Origin: Epiperipatus broadwayi | Taxonomy: Eukaryota; Onychophora; Udeonychophora; Euonychophora; Peripatidae | Assembly: GCA_028023455.1 (NCBI GenBank) | Contig: JAQFVV010000181.1 | Span: forward strand, 1,060,001-1,124,000 | DNA: 64,000 nucleotides | Direction: 5' to 3' | Notes under the pieces: model-generated | Database searches by the model: none | What the model was told of the DNA's origin: nothing | Seen by the model: only the letters and a program-made list of their open reading frames with translations | Part shown: piece after piece, positions 9,481-24,000 of the stretch | Position numbering within the stretch: the first letter of the stretch is position 1 | Layout of the letters: every line of letters begins with the position of its first letter | Made by a program: the position numbers and the translations under genes

Positions 9481-11654
9481 TGTTTAGAAAAGTTTTCATT
9501 GCATAATCTATGTAGCTTATCTATGCTCAATGTTCTAAAACAAAATTATATAAACTGTCCATCTGTGTGGATTTTAACTAAAATATAAAATAATAAATTA
9601 AAGTAAGATTATTTTATACCTCAAATTTAAATTTATATATATGTGACAATAAATGTTTTATGTATTATTACTGGCAGTGGCTTATTTTATTTATTTTTTA
9701 ATATAAAAATGTTTTAAGAATTTAAACTTTAAATCTCAGCTACTCCTTGAGCTAGTGGAATGGGCTAATGGTCAATATAAAAATTGGAATTTTTTTCCAA
9801 GGTGTATTTGCCTACATTATAAATTTTCTACATTCAAATAGCCTAGTAGCACCATGTACAGCAGATAGTGTAAGAGTCACCATCAATCTTCCCCAACCGT
9901 AATACTATCATAACTTTTTTCTCAATTAATATAATTTTCTCACACAATAAGAATTTGTCAAACATTAATTTTACCAAAATTTATTTTTAAATTACTTTTG
10001 TTTCTATTTAGAATGGAATCATTATGCCCATGTACAAAAAAGCAAATAAAATAATGCAAGAATAAATAAAGAAAGAAAGAATAGTAAAATAAATAATACT
10101 AGAGATATTAAGGTTGTGTTGTCAATAATTTAAAATGGTTAAAATAAAAAAAATGATTAATGTAAACACTGAGTACTATGTGTCTGCATATATGTTTAAA
10201 GGAAAATAAACTTAAATTGTTTCAATAGACTATATGTTAATTTATAGGGTTTATTAAAGCTTAAGTCGTGAAAATTTTGGCAATATTTAAAATTATTTAT
10301 GGTTGTATAGAATTCAGTTTTTTTAAAAAATTAAACAAATATAAATATCTAGTATTTCATTTTTTTTTTAAAATAAATGCTCACAAATTCTGCTGGACCA
10401 AAAATGAAAGTTTTATTATGGAGCAAATGACATGTTGTTTGTAAATAACAAAAAGTTTGTTATGGAAGAAAAAGTTTGCTTTCTGTAATTATACATTTTC
10501 AAATGCATAAGTCAAGGATTTTATATGAACCATTGAAAATACCAAAAGATACTGTAAATTATTAAGAATTACATTAAAGTTTTAAATGTTAAAAAAATAT
10601 ATATATTTGTAAATACTATTGTTAAGAAAAAAACAATTTTTTGTAAACAAATCAACACGACTTAATAAAATATTAAAATTAACTCATTTGGTAAACAACA
10701 TTATAATTTTTATCACTAATAAAATTTTTATCAACAAAATTCTGGATGGATAGGAAAATAATCCTATGAGTTAAATAAAATATGTTTTATTGGTCAACAG
10801 GCAGCTTATTTATATAAGGAAAATAATTTTCAAACAGTTACTGAGTATTAACATCAACAAGAACTACGAAGAAAATCAATTGAAACCAGAAGTAGAAGAA
10901 AATATTACAACATTGACAAAACAAATCACTGGTTGATCTTAACATTGGATACTGATCATTATCACAAAATGAATCTTGGAAAAATTCCTTTTAATATATT
11001 TTATTAAGCAACAATATGTAATCCTTATTAAAACTGTTATGGCCTACAAGATGATTGGCTCTTCTAGAAATGTTCTGATCATTTGCTTTATGAATGTAGT
11101 TCCTCAGAAAAGGATACCTTGCTAGAAAAATCTAGAGGTGAGCCCAGAAATGATAATCATCTGCTTGTCTGACATGCAGTTGACATAATAAATAGCCTCC
11201 TTAAAAATAAATTAAAAAATTAAACACAATGATGTATTTAAAAATCATGAAGCCTACAAGTTAAAAAAAAAAAAACTATACTGGGATTATGAATAATCGT
11301 GGCTGAAAAATTCAAATATTCTCACTATCTTAAATATTATTATCCAAGAAAAAAACCACATCTTTAATAATGTTCAATAATCAGCTTAAATAGTAGCTAT
11401 ATTAGATATCTATGTTTGTATATGTATATGTACAAACATGAAATCAATTGACCATTAAGAGTTAATATTTTATTCAATTTCTAAATGGCCTAAATTTATA
11501 ATTATTATTATAATTAAAAAGCTAATTATTTTTTGTTATTGTTATATTTTACACACAAATTTGTAATTTTCTTTTTTAGTAAAATCTTATAGATGGAAAA
11601 GAATGCATTTGCAGGGATACTTCTAGAAAATATTGAATGCCTTAAAATAAATTA
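9481..11654. other. AT-rich DNA, no feature supported
   Basis: Only short hairpins (for example ATGTTTGTA with TACAAACAT at 11412-11439) and a 34-codon plus-strand frame at 11068-11172 that is too short to call. Confidence 0.4.
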
Positions 11655-12866
11655 AGGTACTGTTCCATTAGCATGTTGAAACTGCTTTATGGCGTTCATC
11701 CCATCCAAATGCATATAAATATGCTGTTTAGTGGGCCACAGCCAAACCAAACAGCCACAACTTTTTTTTTGTTGTAATGGCTTGCTTTGTCTTGTGCAGT
11801 TTGTGTGAGTGCATACAATACTATCTTCTAGCAATGTTAACCCTTCGCTACTGTATCATTTCAGGGTAGGTGGATTTAAAGTTTGCAGAATTATTGCAAT
11901 CTGCATTCAAAAGTAATTACGGTACAACTTACGTAACATGGTATTAAAAGATCATAATTATAAGCCCATTACCCTGCTTCTGAATTCAACATGTAAGGTG
12001 TAAATAATTAGAAAAGGTTATGGGAAACAACAATTTCACTGTTCTCCTGAAAAAGTCACAGATCGTGAGAACACCTAATGTCTGACTGTAAAATTTCTCG
12101 CAGTTATATCCAGAGCCAAAAAAAAAAAAATAGAAAAAAAAAATACATTTATTAATCTTAAAAAACAAAAAAAAAACAACAACCGAGTTGGAAAATTATT
12201 AATCGTTATTAATAGGTGTGCCATTAATGTTATCCACCATAACCATACCTTAGTCACATATTCTTTCAAAGATAGATATTGGGATAAATAAAGATTAATT
12301 TTCCTTTTAAAAAAATGACCAAAAAAAAAAGGTCAAATACAGTTCAGTAATTAAAGCATTCTCATTTCTTCCATCACAATGTAGTTAGTTATCTGTTAAG
12401 CAATGATAGTAGACTTTTTAGTTTATGGGGAGGGGGGCAGAAAAAAAGACTGGCGTACATGGGGAATTCTAATAGAATAGAATATTTGCAATAACGTCTG
12501 TTAATTGATAAGTTTAATTCTTGCGGATGTGAAAAGGCGTACTACCCCCCTCCCCCACATTGTAGAACTAATATAAAATAATCGAATAAATTTGCCAGTA
12601 ATTTATTAAGGAAATCAATCAATGAATTACGTTAAATGTATGATAAAATGTCTGAGTGTAAAACATTTCTCTAGTTATATCCAGAGACAAAAAGAATTGT
12701 AAAAAGAATTACAGTAATTTATTAAGGGAAATAAATGAATTATAATTAACCCGTATGATTATTATTTCACAAATAATGTGGTGGGTTGAGTAACATTATA
12801 TTTATGTGCGTTTTCCTAGAAACAACACCAACAAGTGATTTCAACACACTAATAGAACAGTACCTA
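11655..12866 (+). mobile_element. Non-autonomous TIR DNA transposon, copy 2 (diverged)
   Basis: Same family and orientation as 3784-4991. Left end GGTACTGTTCCATTAG and right-end reverse complement GGTACTGTTCTATTAG match closely, followed by TGTTGAAA. Shared interior blocks include CGCTACTGTATCATTTCAGG, the segment with TATCCAGAG and an A-rich run, TTAATAGGTGTG(C/T)CATTAAT, and GATGTGAAAAGGC. There is no transposase frame. A G-rich run (12426-12437) and a C-rich run (12545-12556) lie inside the right half. Confidence 0.65.
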
Positions 12867-14234
12867 AATTAATGAATATTCCATAATATATTTAAACTCA
12901 ACATTTCAATTGATAAAAGGACAATGAAAAATGTATAATTCAAACTTAATGCTTTGACTATTGTTAACAGGTATTTAATTCTATGGCATATTATACCATT
13001 TACTCTTAGTAAGAATACCTACTTTTTTATTTTCTCTTATTTTATATGCATCTTATCTCCATTGTATATTCTTAATTAATTAAAGATGTGATTGATGTTA
13101 TAAAAGCCTATGCTCTATATTTAGTCAGAAAGAACAGTACTTCTTTATATATATATAATTGTTAGACATAGGTTTGTGAGAATTACTTCCTATTAATAAA
13201 GAAATGCTAATAGTAGATAGATTTTACTTTAAATATAAAAAAAGCTGTCTTTACCACCTATCTATCAAACATGATCGTTTAGCAGATTAACAGAGGATTA
13301 GTTTAAAGGTAGATGATGTATCTGAAAATATAATCGGTATTATTAGAGGAATAACTAGCAATTCACTTACAAATAAATAGGACTTGGTTTGATCATTACT
13401 ATTATATTTAGGAGTGTGTAACATTTGAAAATGATTACTAAATCAATATTATCATTCAATTAAATTTAGCAAACGTGTAGCTTTGCATTTATTATAATTA
13501 CATTAATCATTTCATTGAGTGTGCCAAAACCATTGGAAAAAAGATTTAACATCTAGCTTTTTCATAAGATGATTTTCATGTAATTTTTTTATTTTTTATT
13601 ATTACATTTGATGTAACCATGTGTGACTAAATATATAAATAAAATATTCTCATGTACTAGCTTCCCATTACATTTGCACATTAAGATGTGTCCAGATAAA
13701 TAAAGCATTATTTATTCTTTAGGATATTTAACCAAGTTTAAGCTACATATATTTCTTATTCTCATTTAAATAATATCAGTTCAGTTTTAGCAATCAAAAA
13801 TCATTGCTAATTTTTCTTAATTAATAAATATTCTTTAAAAAAAATCTTGTGTATAAAAAATCATGTTATAATTTTTAAGGCTGATTTGTATAAATACTGA
13901 ATTAAGGTTTGCTCCTTGTAATAACAAAGATTATTTTTTCTTACATTAAAAATAAACTCTTGAAATAACAATAAAAAAAAAAGACCTCAATAAAAGTAAA
14001 TTTAAAATGAAATAACAGCATTCATAAAATAAGAATGAGATTAAGAGACTAAAATATGTAAAATCAGCAAAATAAATAAATATGATTCAATATATCAACA
14101 ATTATTGTATTACTAAAAACATACAATCAAAAAGAAAACAAATATTTGTATTAGGAATAGGAATTTACTCTATTATACTAATCCAGATCCACTTAAGATT
14201 GAAGAATCCATGGACTGACTCTACATGTAATGGT
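12867..14234. other. AT-rich DNA, nothing recognised
   Basis: No coding or RNA feature supported. Confidence 0.4.
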
Positions 14235-14515
14235 AATGTTACATCCTAATCCCCAGACTAGTTTCTGGGAAGGATTATATATGATATTAATTTAAAGAAG
14301 CTGATATTATTATGAATGCATCTAAACATCCAGAAAATAATAACAAACAAGTGATCATATTAAACCACTAAGCATCACATGATCACCATATCTTATACTA
14401 GCACATAATTGTTATTAAACAAGGCAAAACTCTCTCCATACAGTAGCCTCCATTGATTACTCTGTTTGGCACAGGGTGGCACTACTGTATGGAGAGAGTT
14501 TTGCCTTGTTTAAGT
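14235..14515. repeat. Family A remnant with 30-bp hairpin
   Basis: Minus strand 14270-14250 reads CCCAGAAACTAGTCTGGGGA, the 3' half of a family A hammerhead without its CTGATGA half. Nearby 14374-14446 matches the arm of the composite at 736-1773 (CATCACATGATCAC, ACTAGCACATAATTG, AAAACTCTCT). Bases 14417-14446 are the reverse complement of 14482-14511, forming a 30-bp stem. A decayed, deleted copy. Confidence 0.65.
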
Positions 14516-14857
14516 GATCATATATCTAATTTTTCTACAGATCATTAATTTTTAAGCATTTAGTTTTCAAAAATAGTAAAATAAAATAAGTAAATGTTCT
14601 ATTGCATGGAAAGTCATATGATGCTCAAGAATAAAAAATGACAGGTTCAACTACAATCCGTGGAATTTTACTTATCAAATCCACTACTCTAACTTACAAT
14701 AAATCTTGCAAGACTCCAAAAATACTAAAAATTTACTTGCAGAAAAATAAAAAATAAATAAAAAAACAAAAGAGAAAAAAAATGTTTAATAATTATTAAA
14801 TCAGATTATAGCCCTTTTTACATATTATTAAAATATATATATTTTTTAAGTGTCATA

Positions 14858-14940
14858 GCATTGGCTGGGACGCGAACCCGCAACCTGGGCAACTGTCTGC
14901 AAGTGCAAGGCAGTCGCGCTGACTTTTCGACCACCAATGC
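14858..14940 (-). tRNA. tRNA-like sequence, probably tRNA pseudogene or SINE head
   Basis: On the minus strand it starts GCATTGGTGGTCGAAAAGTC and ends GTTCGCGTCCCAGCCAATGC. A 7-bp acceptor-like stem GCATTGG/CCAATGC is perfect, with an A-box-like TGGTCGAAAAGT and a B-box-like GGTTCGCGTCC. The T stem pairs only partly (GCGGG with CCCAG) and the middle forms a longer hairpin than a normal anticodon arm, so a functional tRNA is doubtful. Flanks extend the terminal pairing (GTGTC and GACAC). Confidence 0.45.
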
Positions 14941-14980
14941 AAGACACATTGATATATACTTGTATATGTAATTAAAAAAA

Positions 14981-15025
14981 AATCAAGTCAGATGTCACAT
15001 GACGTAATTTAAACAAGCTGTACCC
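14981..15025 (+). repeat. Family C end fragment
   Basis: AATCAAGTCAGATGTCACAT followed by GACGTAATTT matches the start of the family C repeat at 59508-59555. Only the end is present; no ribozyme core here. Confidence 0.6.
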
Positions 15026-16867
15026 CACACATATAATTAATGTTAAAGAAAATGTGCAATTAAATACTCAAAACCAACAAGAAATATATTTATATTTTTA
15101 AAAAAGTCTTGCATTGCTTTAAAAATGACAAAAAAATAAATAAACAAACATTTAAATGTTAAATTTTCATGAGCCTGATATTACTACTGCACCAAAAAAA
15201 GATTACAAAATTGTTGCAGTATATGTAATTTTCAATAAATTTTTACTTATTTAAAATCAATGTCAGTCATATACTTAGTCAGCAGGTCCGATGTACCAAA
15301 ATAACTTCTATCTAGATATAATCCTTAAACTTGCATAGATAGTTTCTTGCTCAAGTTATGTCATCAATCTTCTCTTCTATCATTCTTATTTTTTCAAGTC
15401 ACTTCAAAAATAACTTAATATTTCTTCAGCCTTTAATTATATACCCAATTCAAATGTTTTTATATATACATAGTTTTTAATTTCTTTTGATTCAAAGTAA
15501 TGTACTTGAGACATTTAATAAATTACTTGCTACGCTGTGAATTAAAAAATTAAAATTCTAGATATGAGGAATTGTAAAAATAAAAATATGGGGGGGGGGG
15601 GGGCAATATAATTAGATGTCAAAAGTTCTAGTACTTTACAAATATAAATGAAATATCTTTACTGCTTGCAATATTAAATTAATAACTTATCCCATCACAA
15701 AAAAATTAAAGTAAATATTGTAATACCATTAAAAATGACTGTTTGACAAATGTCTAATAGTCCTAAAATTCAGTAAAAAAAAGAAATATGCATAGTTCAA
15801 AGAAAATATAACAAATCTGTCTTAAAAAAAAATCATGCTGAAACTTTTGACACTAATGAAATTATAAATATTTATAAGATTTTTTTCCAATAGTAATTAT
15901 TTTTTTTATTCATTTTTGATAATACTGAATTTAAAAGTGATTACTTAAAAATAATTTGATTAGAGTTCAAAATATAAAATTTTATTTACTGTGATTGATA
16001 TCATCAACATAATATATTTTAGAAAATATAACATCAGTTTAGAACTTTATAGTATTCTCAGTTTGTGTGAAGGACTATACAAAAAATGATAATACAATTT
16101 TCCATCAAATTTAGTCTTTAATTCATTTTTTATATATATATCTTCAACTTTTTAAGATATTTGTATCTCCACGGAAGATACACAAAATGGGCCAAAGACT
16201 ATGAAATTTTTTAAAAAATTATATCAAAATATGTTATGAGGGCAAAGCTAGTACCATTCAAAAAGTCATTTTTATAGAGTAAGTTCAACCTAGTAAACAA
16301 TTTTGAAAGATGTAACAACAAAAAGTTGTTGAAAACTGAAATCATCCTTAAAAAAAGAAGACTAATAATATCGATTTACAATGCAGAAAAAACTACCAAG
16401 TCTTTTTACATAATCCTAAATAAATCAAAATATTATATATCTATGCCAGCATAATAAGATGCTACAGAAATAAAGGGTGACAACAAAATTATTTCACTTT
16501 TGATGTTGTTTTGTTTGATTATTTGATAGAATTAATAGTTTCTTGTGATACATTTAGTTTATAAATAAAGCAATTTTTCATGTCAGATAAATGAATCATC
16601 ACATTGTTAGTTTGAATGTAAACACTGAGACTTGAATATTGATGTCTTGTATTTAACCCAGGATTTTTAAAATTATTAAATTTTTGACAAGCATTACTTT
16701 TTTATATTATTCAAATTAATGATTTGAAATTTAAAACCATTCAGTTTTGAAACAGAAATAACTTGCAAAGATAGCTATATAGATCAAAATTGGGCTAGAA
16801 ATATTATATTTTAACGATTTCAGCAATTACCTTTGATACTTTAAATAACAAAAAAAAAAAAGATATA
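15026..16867. other. AT-rich DNA; contains a 14-base G run
   Basis: Nothing coding is supported. A run of 14 G at 15590-15603 is exceptional for this composition. Confidence 0.5.
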
Positions 16868-17818
16868 ACCTGGTTCTAGTTTTATGCAGATTATTTTAAT
16901 GCGAATTTTAAGTTATGCGATTCGTGTTTCTTCTTAATATCTTTCATATTTCACTATATTTATTAGATGTCAAGAAATTAAAATTATTAATAACTTATTT
17001 TGACATGAAATACTTTTTTTTTCTTTCAAAAATATAATGTTATATTAGCAGCTAAGCTGTATTTAGAATTTAACTTCTATGTAAATAACCTATTTATATT
17101 AATGAGTAAATAATAATAGATTTATACTTACATATAAAAATATCGCAATAAATATTCAAAAAATTTAAACTTTTAAACTGTATTTTGTTATACATAACAG
17201 AAATAAATAATCTTTTAGATTTTTAAAATAAAAAACGAAGATTTTATAAACTGAAAATAATTTTTCTAATGATAATGTATAATCTTTTTGTTTTGATTAC
17301 GATCTCATTTTTTTAATACAGAAACAGAAAACCATTAACACAGCACAAAACTAAAAGTGGCGCTAGTTGTACATTACGAATAAAAATAAAGTGGCTAACA
17401 GGTTTTTCTGGACATAATTGCTGAGAGATTCTTGACTTCGTTTAAGGAAAAGCCACAATACATCACATCACATCACATCAAATCTGATTTCTAACCAGTT
17501 TACAAATGAATGCTAGTGGTAATGATTAAAAAATGTATGAAAAATGTAAAATTAAATATTGTAGTTAATAAAAAAAGTATGCCTTGTATTAATTTTTTTC
17601 AAATATTTGAAATTTTTTATTAGTCATACTTTATTTGCTTATTTTTTTAATGCGAATTTTAAAATAATTTTTCCTTGTTGCTTTGCTTTTATGCGAATTC
17701 TGAAAAATACAGAACCTATCCCCCATTTTTCAAGGTAAGTTAAGTTTATTTTTGAGCAATTTTTTTTAATGAGGGTTTTCTGTGGAACCTATCTACTGCA
17801 TAAAATGAGACCCAGGTG
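16868..17818. mobile_element. Second type of TIR element, about 950 bp
   Basis: Left end ACCTGGTTCTAGTTTTATGC and reverse complement of the right end ACCTGGGTCTCATTTTATGC form about 20-bp inverted repeats followed by AG. Both outer flanks are TA-rich, consistent with but not proving a TA target. The motif ATGCGAATT recurs inside (about 16900, 17651, 17692). There is no transposase frame. It may be a non-autonomous Tc1/mariner or pogo-like element; the superfamily is inference. Confidence 0.5.
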
Positions 17819-20800
17819 TATATTAAATAAAATATCATATGGTTTTCACATCTTAATTTTAATATCTGGTATTAGGAATAGTAAATTTCATTAGAAAAGT
17901 AAATAGGAGAACTTGATTTTTTTATGCAAATCAATTAAGATTTATATAATTCATTAATAAATAAATAATGTTTCTTTAATAATTTAATACTCTTTAATAT
18001 TCCAAGGCTAAACAGTAAAGATAAAATATTGTACAAAACCTATTATTTACTTTATGTATGAATTAAAAAAACATGTAAAATGTATTGGAATATAGTTGTG
18101 AGTAAATATAAATAAGTGATTTTAGTAATTTATTAAATTGCTTTTATTAATTTTAAGATTATATTATTAACTTCTTAATGAGTTGTAAGGGTGACTTATA
18201 ATCGTACCCACATCAACTTGCAGTCAAGAATTATATTTGACTAGACTAATAAGTTTTGCCAGCATATGCAATACATGCTTCAATTTACTGCTTATCAAAT
18301 GTGAGTAAAGATATGCACATATATATAGGCATAATGTATCAATGCTGTATTAGGTAACTAAATAATAAGTCATGTATAACCAGATCATACATATATATTG
18401 AAGCAATTATTAATATAAGTGAAGATAAGGCAAAAAAACTTACTACAAATATATATATATATACTTTACTAGTCAAAACATGTTGATCCATCTAACATGA
18501 GCTGGAACTTAATGAAACATACTTCAAACCCAGTCAAGCCTGAGATTTAGGTCAGGGATCAAACCTGGATTCGAACCCATTCACTAATCCCCAGACCAAA
18601 CACCTAATGAATAACATATAATGATGGCACACGAGAATTTATTTTTAAATCCGGCCCACTAGCAGAGTGGAAAAGACAATGAGACTTAATATTAGCTTAA
18701 AACTAAACTAAAATATGCATACACATGGTTGTACGTGTGGATGTGGAGAAAAAGGGATTCAAACTACTCAAACAAGTTAGACAATATAAAATAGTTTAAT
18801 ATAAAGAATTAATTATATACATTATGACTTAATTATATACATTAATATGTACGTGAATGAGCAAGCAGTCTACCAAATGATAATTACATATTTGGATTCA
18901 TGCTGACAATTCTCATATGCTCTTTTATTAACTAAATATATATACATTAACACACATCCTTGGTGGGTATAGTATTAAGATGTCAATCAATTATTAGAAA
19001 GAATTTACATAAAATTGCTATTAACACTTTTATATACAGTTCTGAAACTTGGTGACCAACATTTTATTTCGGGGAGTGTTCCAAGATTCATTATATATAT
19101 AAGAAAAACTATTTTCATATCATTATGGCCGTGAAAATAAATAAAGTACATTTGAAAACTTATATCTGATTATATAACAAAATATTTATTGAAAATTCTT
19201 TTAATTAGCGCTGGTAAAAACACTTAATTTTCCCTAGGCAAATACTCTAAAATACATAAATAACAAATTATGCCAGTGGGATTGTATAATAACTTTATTA
19301 ATTAATAAAATTAGTAGTATTTAGAATTTACGTATATATTTTGAGCAGAGTGCAATTTTAATATTACAGCACTAAAATTAGGTCATAAGCAAAAGAAATA
19401 ATACGAAGAAGTTTGCAGTACTGACATCGGCGAAGAAATAACAGTGCTTCTGGGTGAAAGATGAAGTCTAAAACCCCCTTCTTGGGCAGTGCTTAGAGAA
19501 AAGTGAATAGGCATGCCGTGGATTTCACTGACGTGCAGAAGCCTTTTATACAAAGAAAGTGGATAAGCATAGCATGTGTCAGGCATACTGAAATCACCAC
19601 AAGAGACCTTTTTATATGAAATAAGTCTTGGGAAGCTCAACTATCCACAGGACAGGTAGAAATCTATGGGTTCAATCTAGTAACAATCCTCAGATTAGAA
19701 GCATGTAATATATTTATGAAGATAAGCTGGATGTCAGTAACGCAATATGGATAAATGTCACTAATGACATTAAATAAGATTTACTGCTTTAAAAATAAAT
19801 GACCCTTGTTTGAATGCCATAATTTATATAATGTACTATATGTAGCTATAATATATATATAGAGATTAAGATTTCATTTAATAAAATATACGTTAAGATT
19901 TGACTACCCCTACTTTTCTGCTATATTAAAAATGATTCAACTGCACCTTCATATATTTTATAATAACTGGAAAATTTAAGTATATGAAATTTCAAGAGTA
20001 TGGAAAAATAAAAGAAAACTAGCAGTTATAGAAAACAACTAATATGTCATCTTTTCAGAATTGAATAATAACATTTATAAAATAAATAAGGTTTCAGAGC
20101 ATTAATTAGCCTAAGTTCTGGATTCACCCCACGTAGAATTACTTTAGTCTACATAGCGTTAAACAAATAAATTTTTATACTAAAACATAAACAAAATATT
20201 GACTCATAAAACAATCTGCCGAGTGTATTAATTAATAATGCATTATGTTTTAAGGGGATGTTAGTAACCGTAATTCATGGAGGTTTACTTAAAAAAAAGA
20301 AAGAAAAGATTTTAGAAGTTCAACTTGTCAGATTGCTTGAGATTGGCATATTAATAATAATAAAAGCATATATATAAAATCAAGTAGTAAATACATATAA
20401 ATAAATGACCGCACCAAAGTTAAAACATATGAGAATAAGATTCATAAAAATTATTTGAGAGCAATTTACATTTACGTTTTAATAAAATACAAAGTTAATA
20501 AATAATACATTAGGAGAAATCTTAATAGAATTTGAGATTAGTTAGGCAAGCTAGGTTTAGTTTCAATGGTGGTGGTTTGAAATAATTTACCTTGTACCAT
20601 TTTAAGAGTCCAATTTTCAAAATCAGCATGTGCATAGCGATTCATGGATCCATGCTAGTTCTTCTTGGTGATGGCCAACTTCCATTCAGCATTCCAGAGT
20701 TCTTTTTTTAGGTTTTCCTTCATTTCAGGGCAGCAGGATATTACGGCAGTGGAAGATGACCACAGTGATGGGTTTCTACTCAATCATTTTTAAATTTTAA

Positions 20801-21009
20801 ACCAGCATAGCTTATCTTGACAACAGTTCTCTCAATAGCAACTAATTTAATGGTATTCAAAATTAACCCATTTTATATTCCTGCCCAGGTATTTGAAGAA
20901 TGCTTTTAATTTATTTCTAGCTCAAATCTAATCTTTAATCTAAAATCTTAAGTTTTCTTTGTTCATTGTTTGAAGATGCAATTGCAAGATAACTGTCCAA
21001 AAATAAATT
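17819..21009. other. AT-rich DNA with two slightly GC-richer patches
   Basis: Patches at 19430-19680 and 20620-20800 are less A+T-rich than the surroundings and may be old repeats, but no protein or RNA signature is recognised. Confidence 0.35.
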
Positions 21010-21040
21010 CAAATCTATTTCCAGATTGGAAATAGATTTG
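21010..21040. repeat. Perfect 13-bp hairpin
   Basis: CAAATCTATTTCC (21010-21022), loop AGATT, GGAAATAGATTTG (21028-21040). No flanking structure seen. Confidence 0.8.
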
Positions 21041-24000
21041 ACAAAAATGTTTATAACAAAGTACAATCGTTAATCTTAATCCCCATTTTATTTTAAGTAA
21101 AAACTTAATTAAAAATTCCTTTCCAAGATTAAAACAATATTATATTTCCAACCCCTTTAATTATTTTTGGACAATTAATGGTTGCATCTTCCATCTTGGA
21201 TTTTATAAAATATACAGTTTAATAGAAAAAGCAGTTTAAAAAAAAAGTTTTAAAAATGATGTATAATGAAATACTTTTAAAAAATCAATATTTTGTTAGT
21301 ATTTTTGCTCCTATAATATATATATATATATCTGAGCCGCACCTATATATTTTTAATGTGAAGAAAAGAATTAATAATAATAAATATTGAAAAGTTAAAC
21401 TTTATAAATTTTAGGTGCATATCTCAAATATATACATAAAATATATATACACAACTAAAGGAGTGGGAAGGGATATAGGGTTTGAATACATGCTAGCAGA
21501 TGACCCCACGAAACTCAATCTTAAGCTAAGATTGACTGGTTCAATATATATATATATACCAACACTTAATTTGTGTTAAATGTTTTACACATCATAAATA
21601 AGAATGGAACAATGACTTAAACTACAATAAGCTAACTATAGTAATGATCAAAGGTCAAGTACTTTGCCAAGTAACTTAGTATAAGAATGAGGTAATAATG
21701 CATACATAATTTCTTGAATTCATTATTGTGATACTATCTAAACAAAATACACATGCAGCAATTAAAGAGAAAATGAAAGATTTCATGTACTAAGCAACAG
21801 AAACCATGCCAACTATAAAAGCCAATGTGATTCTAACCCTTTCTTCTTTAGATTATATGTTTGCTATAGGAGGTAAACATTATTTAAACAAGAGGTTTCG
21901 AACAGTATGCAAGGTGGATACTTTCATATGAAGATATTGACTTCCTAAATGTAATTTTAATGCAAGACTAGAAGAAGCAAAAAGGACTTTTAATAAAAAT
22001 AGAGTAAGCAAATTTATTTGAGCAACAGGATAAATTTCTAGAAAAGCATTTTAAACTTCCAAAAGAAAAAGAGAGAAATTAAAGCAAAACATCTAATTAA
22101 ATGTGAATCCAGAAAAAAAAGTATATACATAGCCAGCATAGCAAATGATAAAACAATTTTATTTTATTGTGGATAAACTTTTTTTAAAACTGTGAACTGC
22201 AATTGATTTAAAATTTATATATATTGGATTAATATAATGTGGTCTGGCTAAAAAAGTTGATTGTTGTCAGTGGGATCATTGATCTTCTGACCATGAGAGT
22301 TTAATACCCATAGTGACTACTTTTAAAATGCCTAATAGACTATCTTTCATACAGTATGGAATGCTTGAGCAAGGATCAGAAGAAAACAACAGATGGCTGA
22401 TGCAGAATTGTTCAGAATGTGCCATTCAGAAGCGGCAAGAGCAACATATATTTGCACGGAGAGCTGTTCAAAATGTATGAACTGTAACTTATGAAGGACT
22501 ATGTCCACTCATGAGATCTAATTCAATCGATTCAATGAAATTATATTTTGTTACACATTATGATTTTTTTTATTTTTAAACACCTATGTACATATTGTTA
22601 TTTTTTAATCATTATCATTTCATTCTTATCACTCGGGAACATAAAACCCTCCAAGTCATTTTGGGAGAGTTCATTTTATGAGAGTGCAAGAAGAGAAGGG
22701 AGGAAGGGTTAAATTTAGCTAAAATCCTTTTTCTTCTTTAATAAAATTTAGGTTTAATCTCCTTCCTTAGCACTTGACATTCACTTGTTATCATTATCTG
22801 GATAAGAATTTTGCTTGTAGCATATTACTTGCACACACTTTGACAGAACAAAGTAGCATTATCTGTTATGCTTGTTAACTAACAGTTGTTATTTAGATCT
22901 TATTCAGTATGAACAATTAACCCTCTGAATAAATCTACTTTCCCATCACATTAGGAATTACATTTGACTTAATAAAAGAAGGGGATCTTTAGACAAATCA
23001 ATCTGCAACAACTGGAACCGGGTCGTGATCTGAATATGTGTATATATCAAACATCAACTTAATTTAGCTAGTAGGATCCGAGTTCACTAAAAACAAACAT
23101 ATCATTTTTATTATTATTATTACCTTGTATGTAAAAATGTCTTTGGTATTAGCCTCTATCATCGGGATGATGGGATAGGTAACTTTAGATTATTATATTG
23201 TTGGCATGATAGATGATGATTATTGACATTTAAACTATATGGATATTTTTTTTAATGTTATCTATATTTGTAAATATTGTTCAAACTTTTGGATTATTCC
23301 AATTTTAGATATAATTTTTTAAAAAATAAATGTTATAAAGTCTGTTAAAATGATATAGACTCTTTGGTTTATTAGATCAATCATTGTATTCATCAATAAA
23401 GCTTATGCTTTATGTATAAGCACATCACTCTTTTATAATTATATTAGAGATCTTAGGTAAATGCATTTCACTAATGGTAACTTTTATGCAGTAGTCTAAT
23501 TATAAGTCTGTATAGGTACATCCCTGTTAATAGAGTCAAAGGCGAATTCTTCCCGAGTTTGAATACCAAGGTATAATGGAATCGAAAGAAGGGATGAAAT
23601 GTGGATGCACTGACCCAAATTGCATCTAGATTTAATAAGTGAGTGTTGAGCTGATCTACCGGAAGTGGTGCAATTATAGGTTATGTGCTTCATTGTGTCA
23701 GCTCCAACATCCTATCCAAAGAACCCAGGTCCGACAGTAGTCAGATGCAACACTCTCTTCCAAATGACAGCATCTGGCCCACTGTAATATATATATATAT
23801 TCAATATACTACCTACACAATTATTATCTATCATTCGACTTTGAGAAAGTATAAAGACAAGACCTTATTTCAATTAAAATTAAGTTTCATTCAATAGAAT
23901 CAAAAATTCTCTAACAGTATTCACAATATTTATCTAAAAAATCTAACAGCTAATACACAGCAACGACAAATATTGCCAAATCTCTAATAGAATTGATAAA

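Noticed and set aside
11068-11172. Possible plus-strand exon with CTTCTAG acceptor, 34 codons ending in TGA
   Set aside because: Too short, with a weak polypyrimidine tract and no recognisable motif; frames of this length are expected by chance.
18552-18600. B-box-like GGGTTCGAATCC and TGGTCTGGGGATTAG on the minus strand
   Set aside because: It resembles pieces of both a tRNA-derived SINE and the stem I side of a hammerhead, but lacks CTGATGA and GAAA and has no A box in place.
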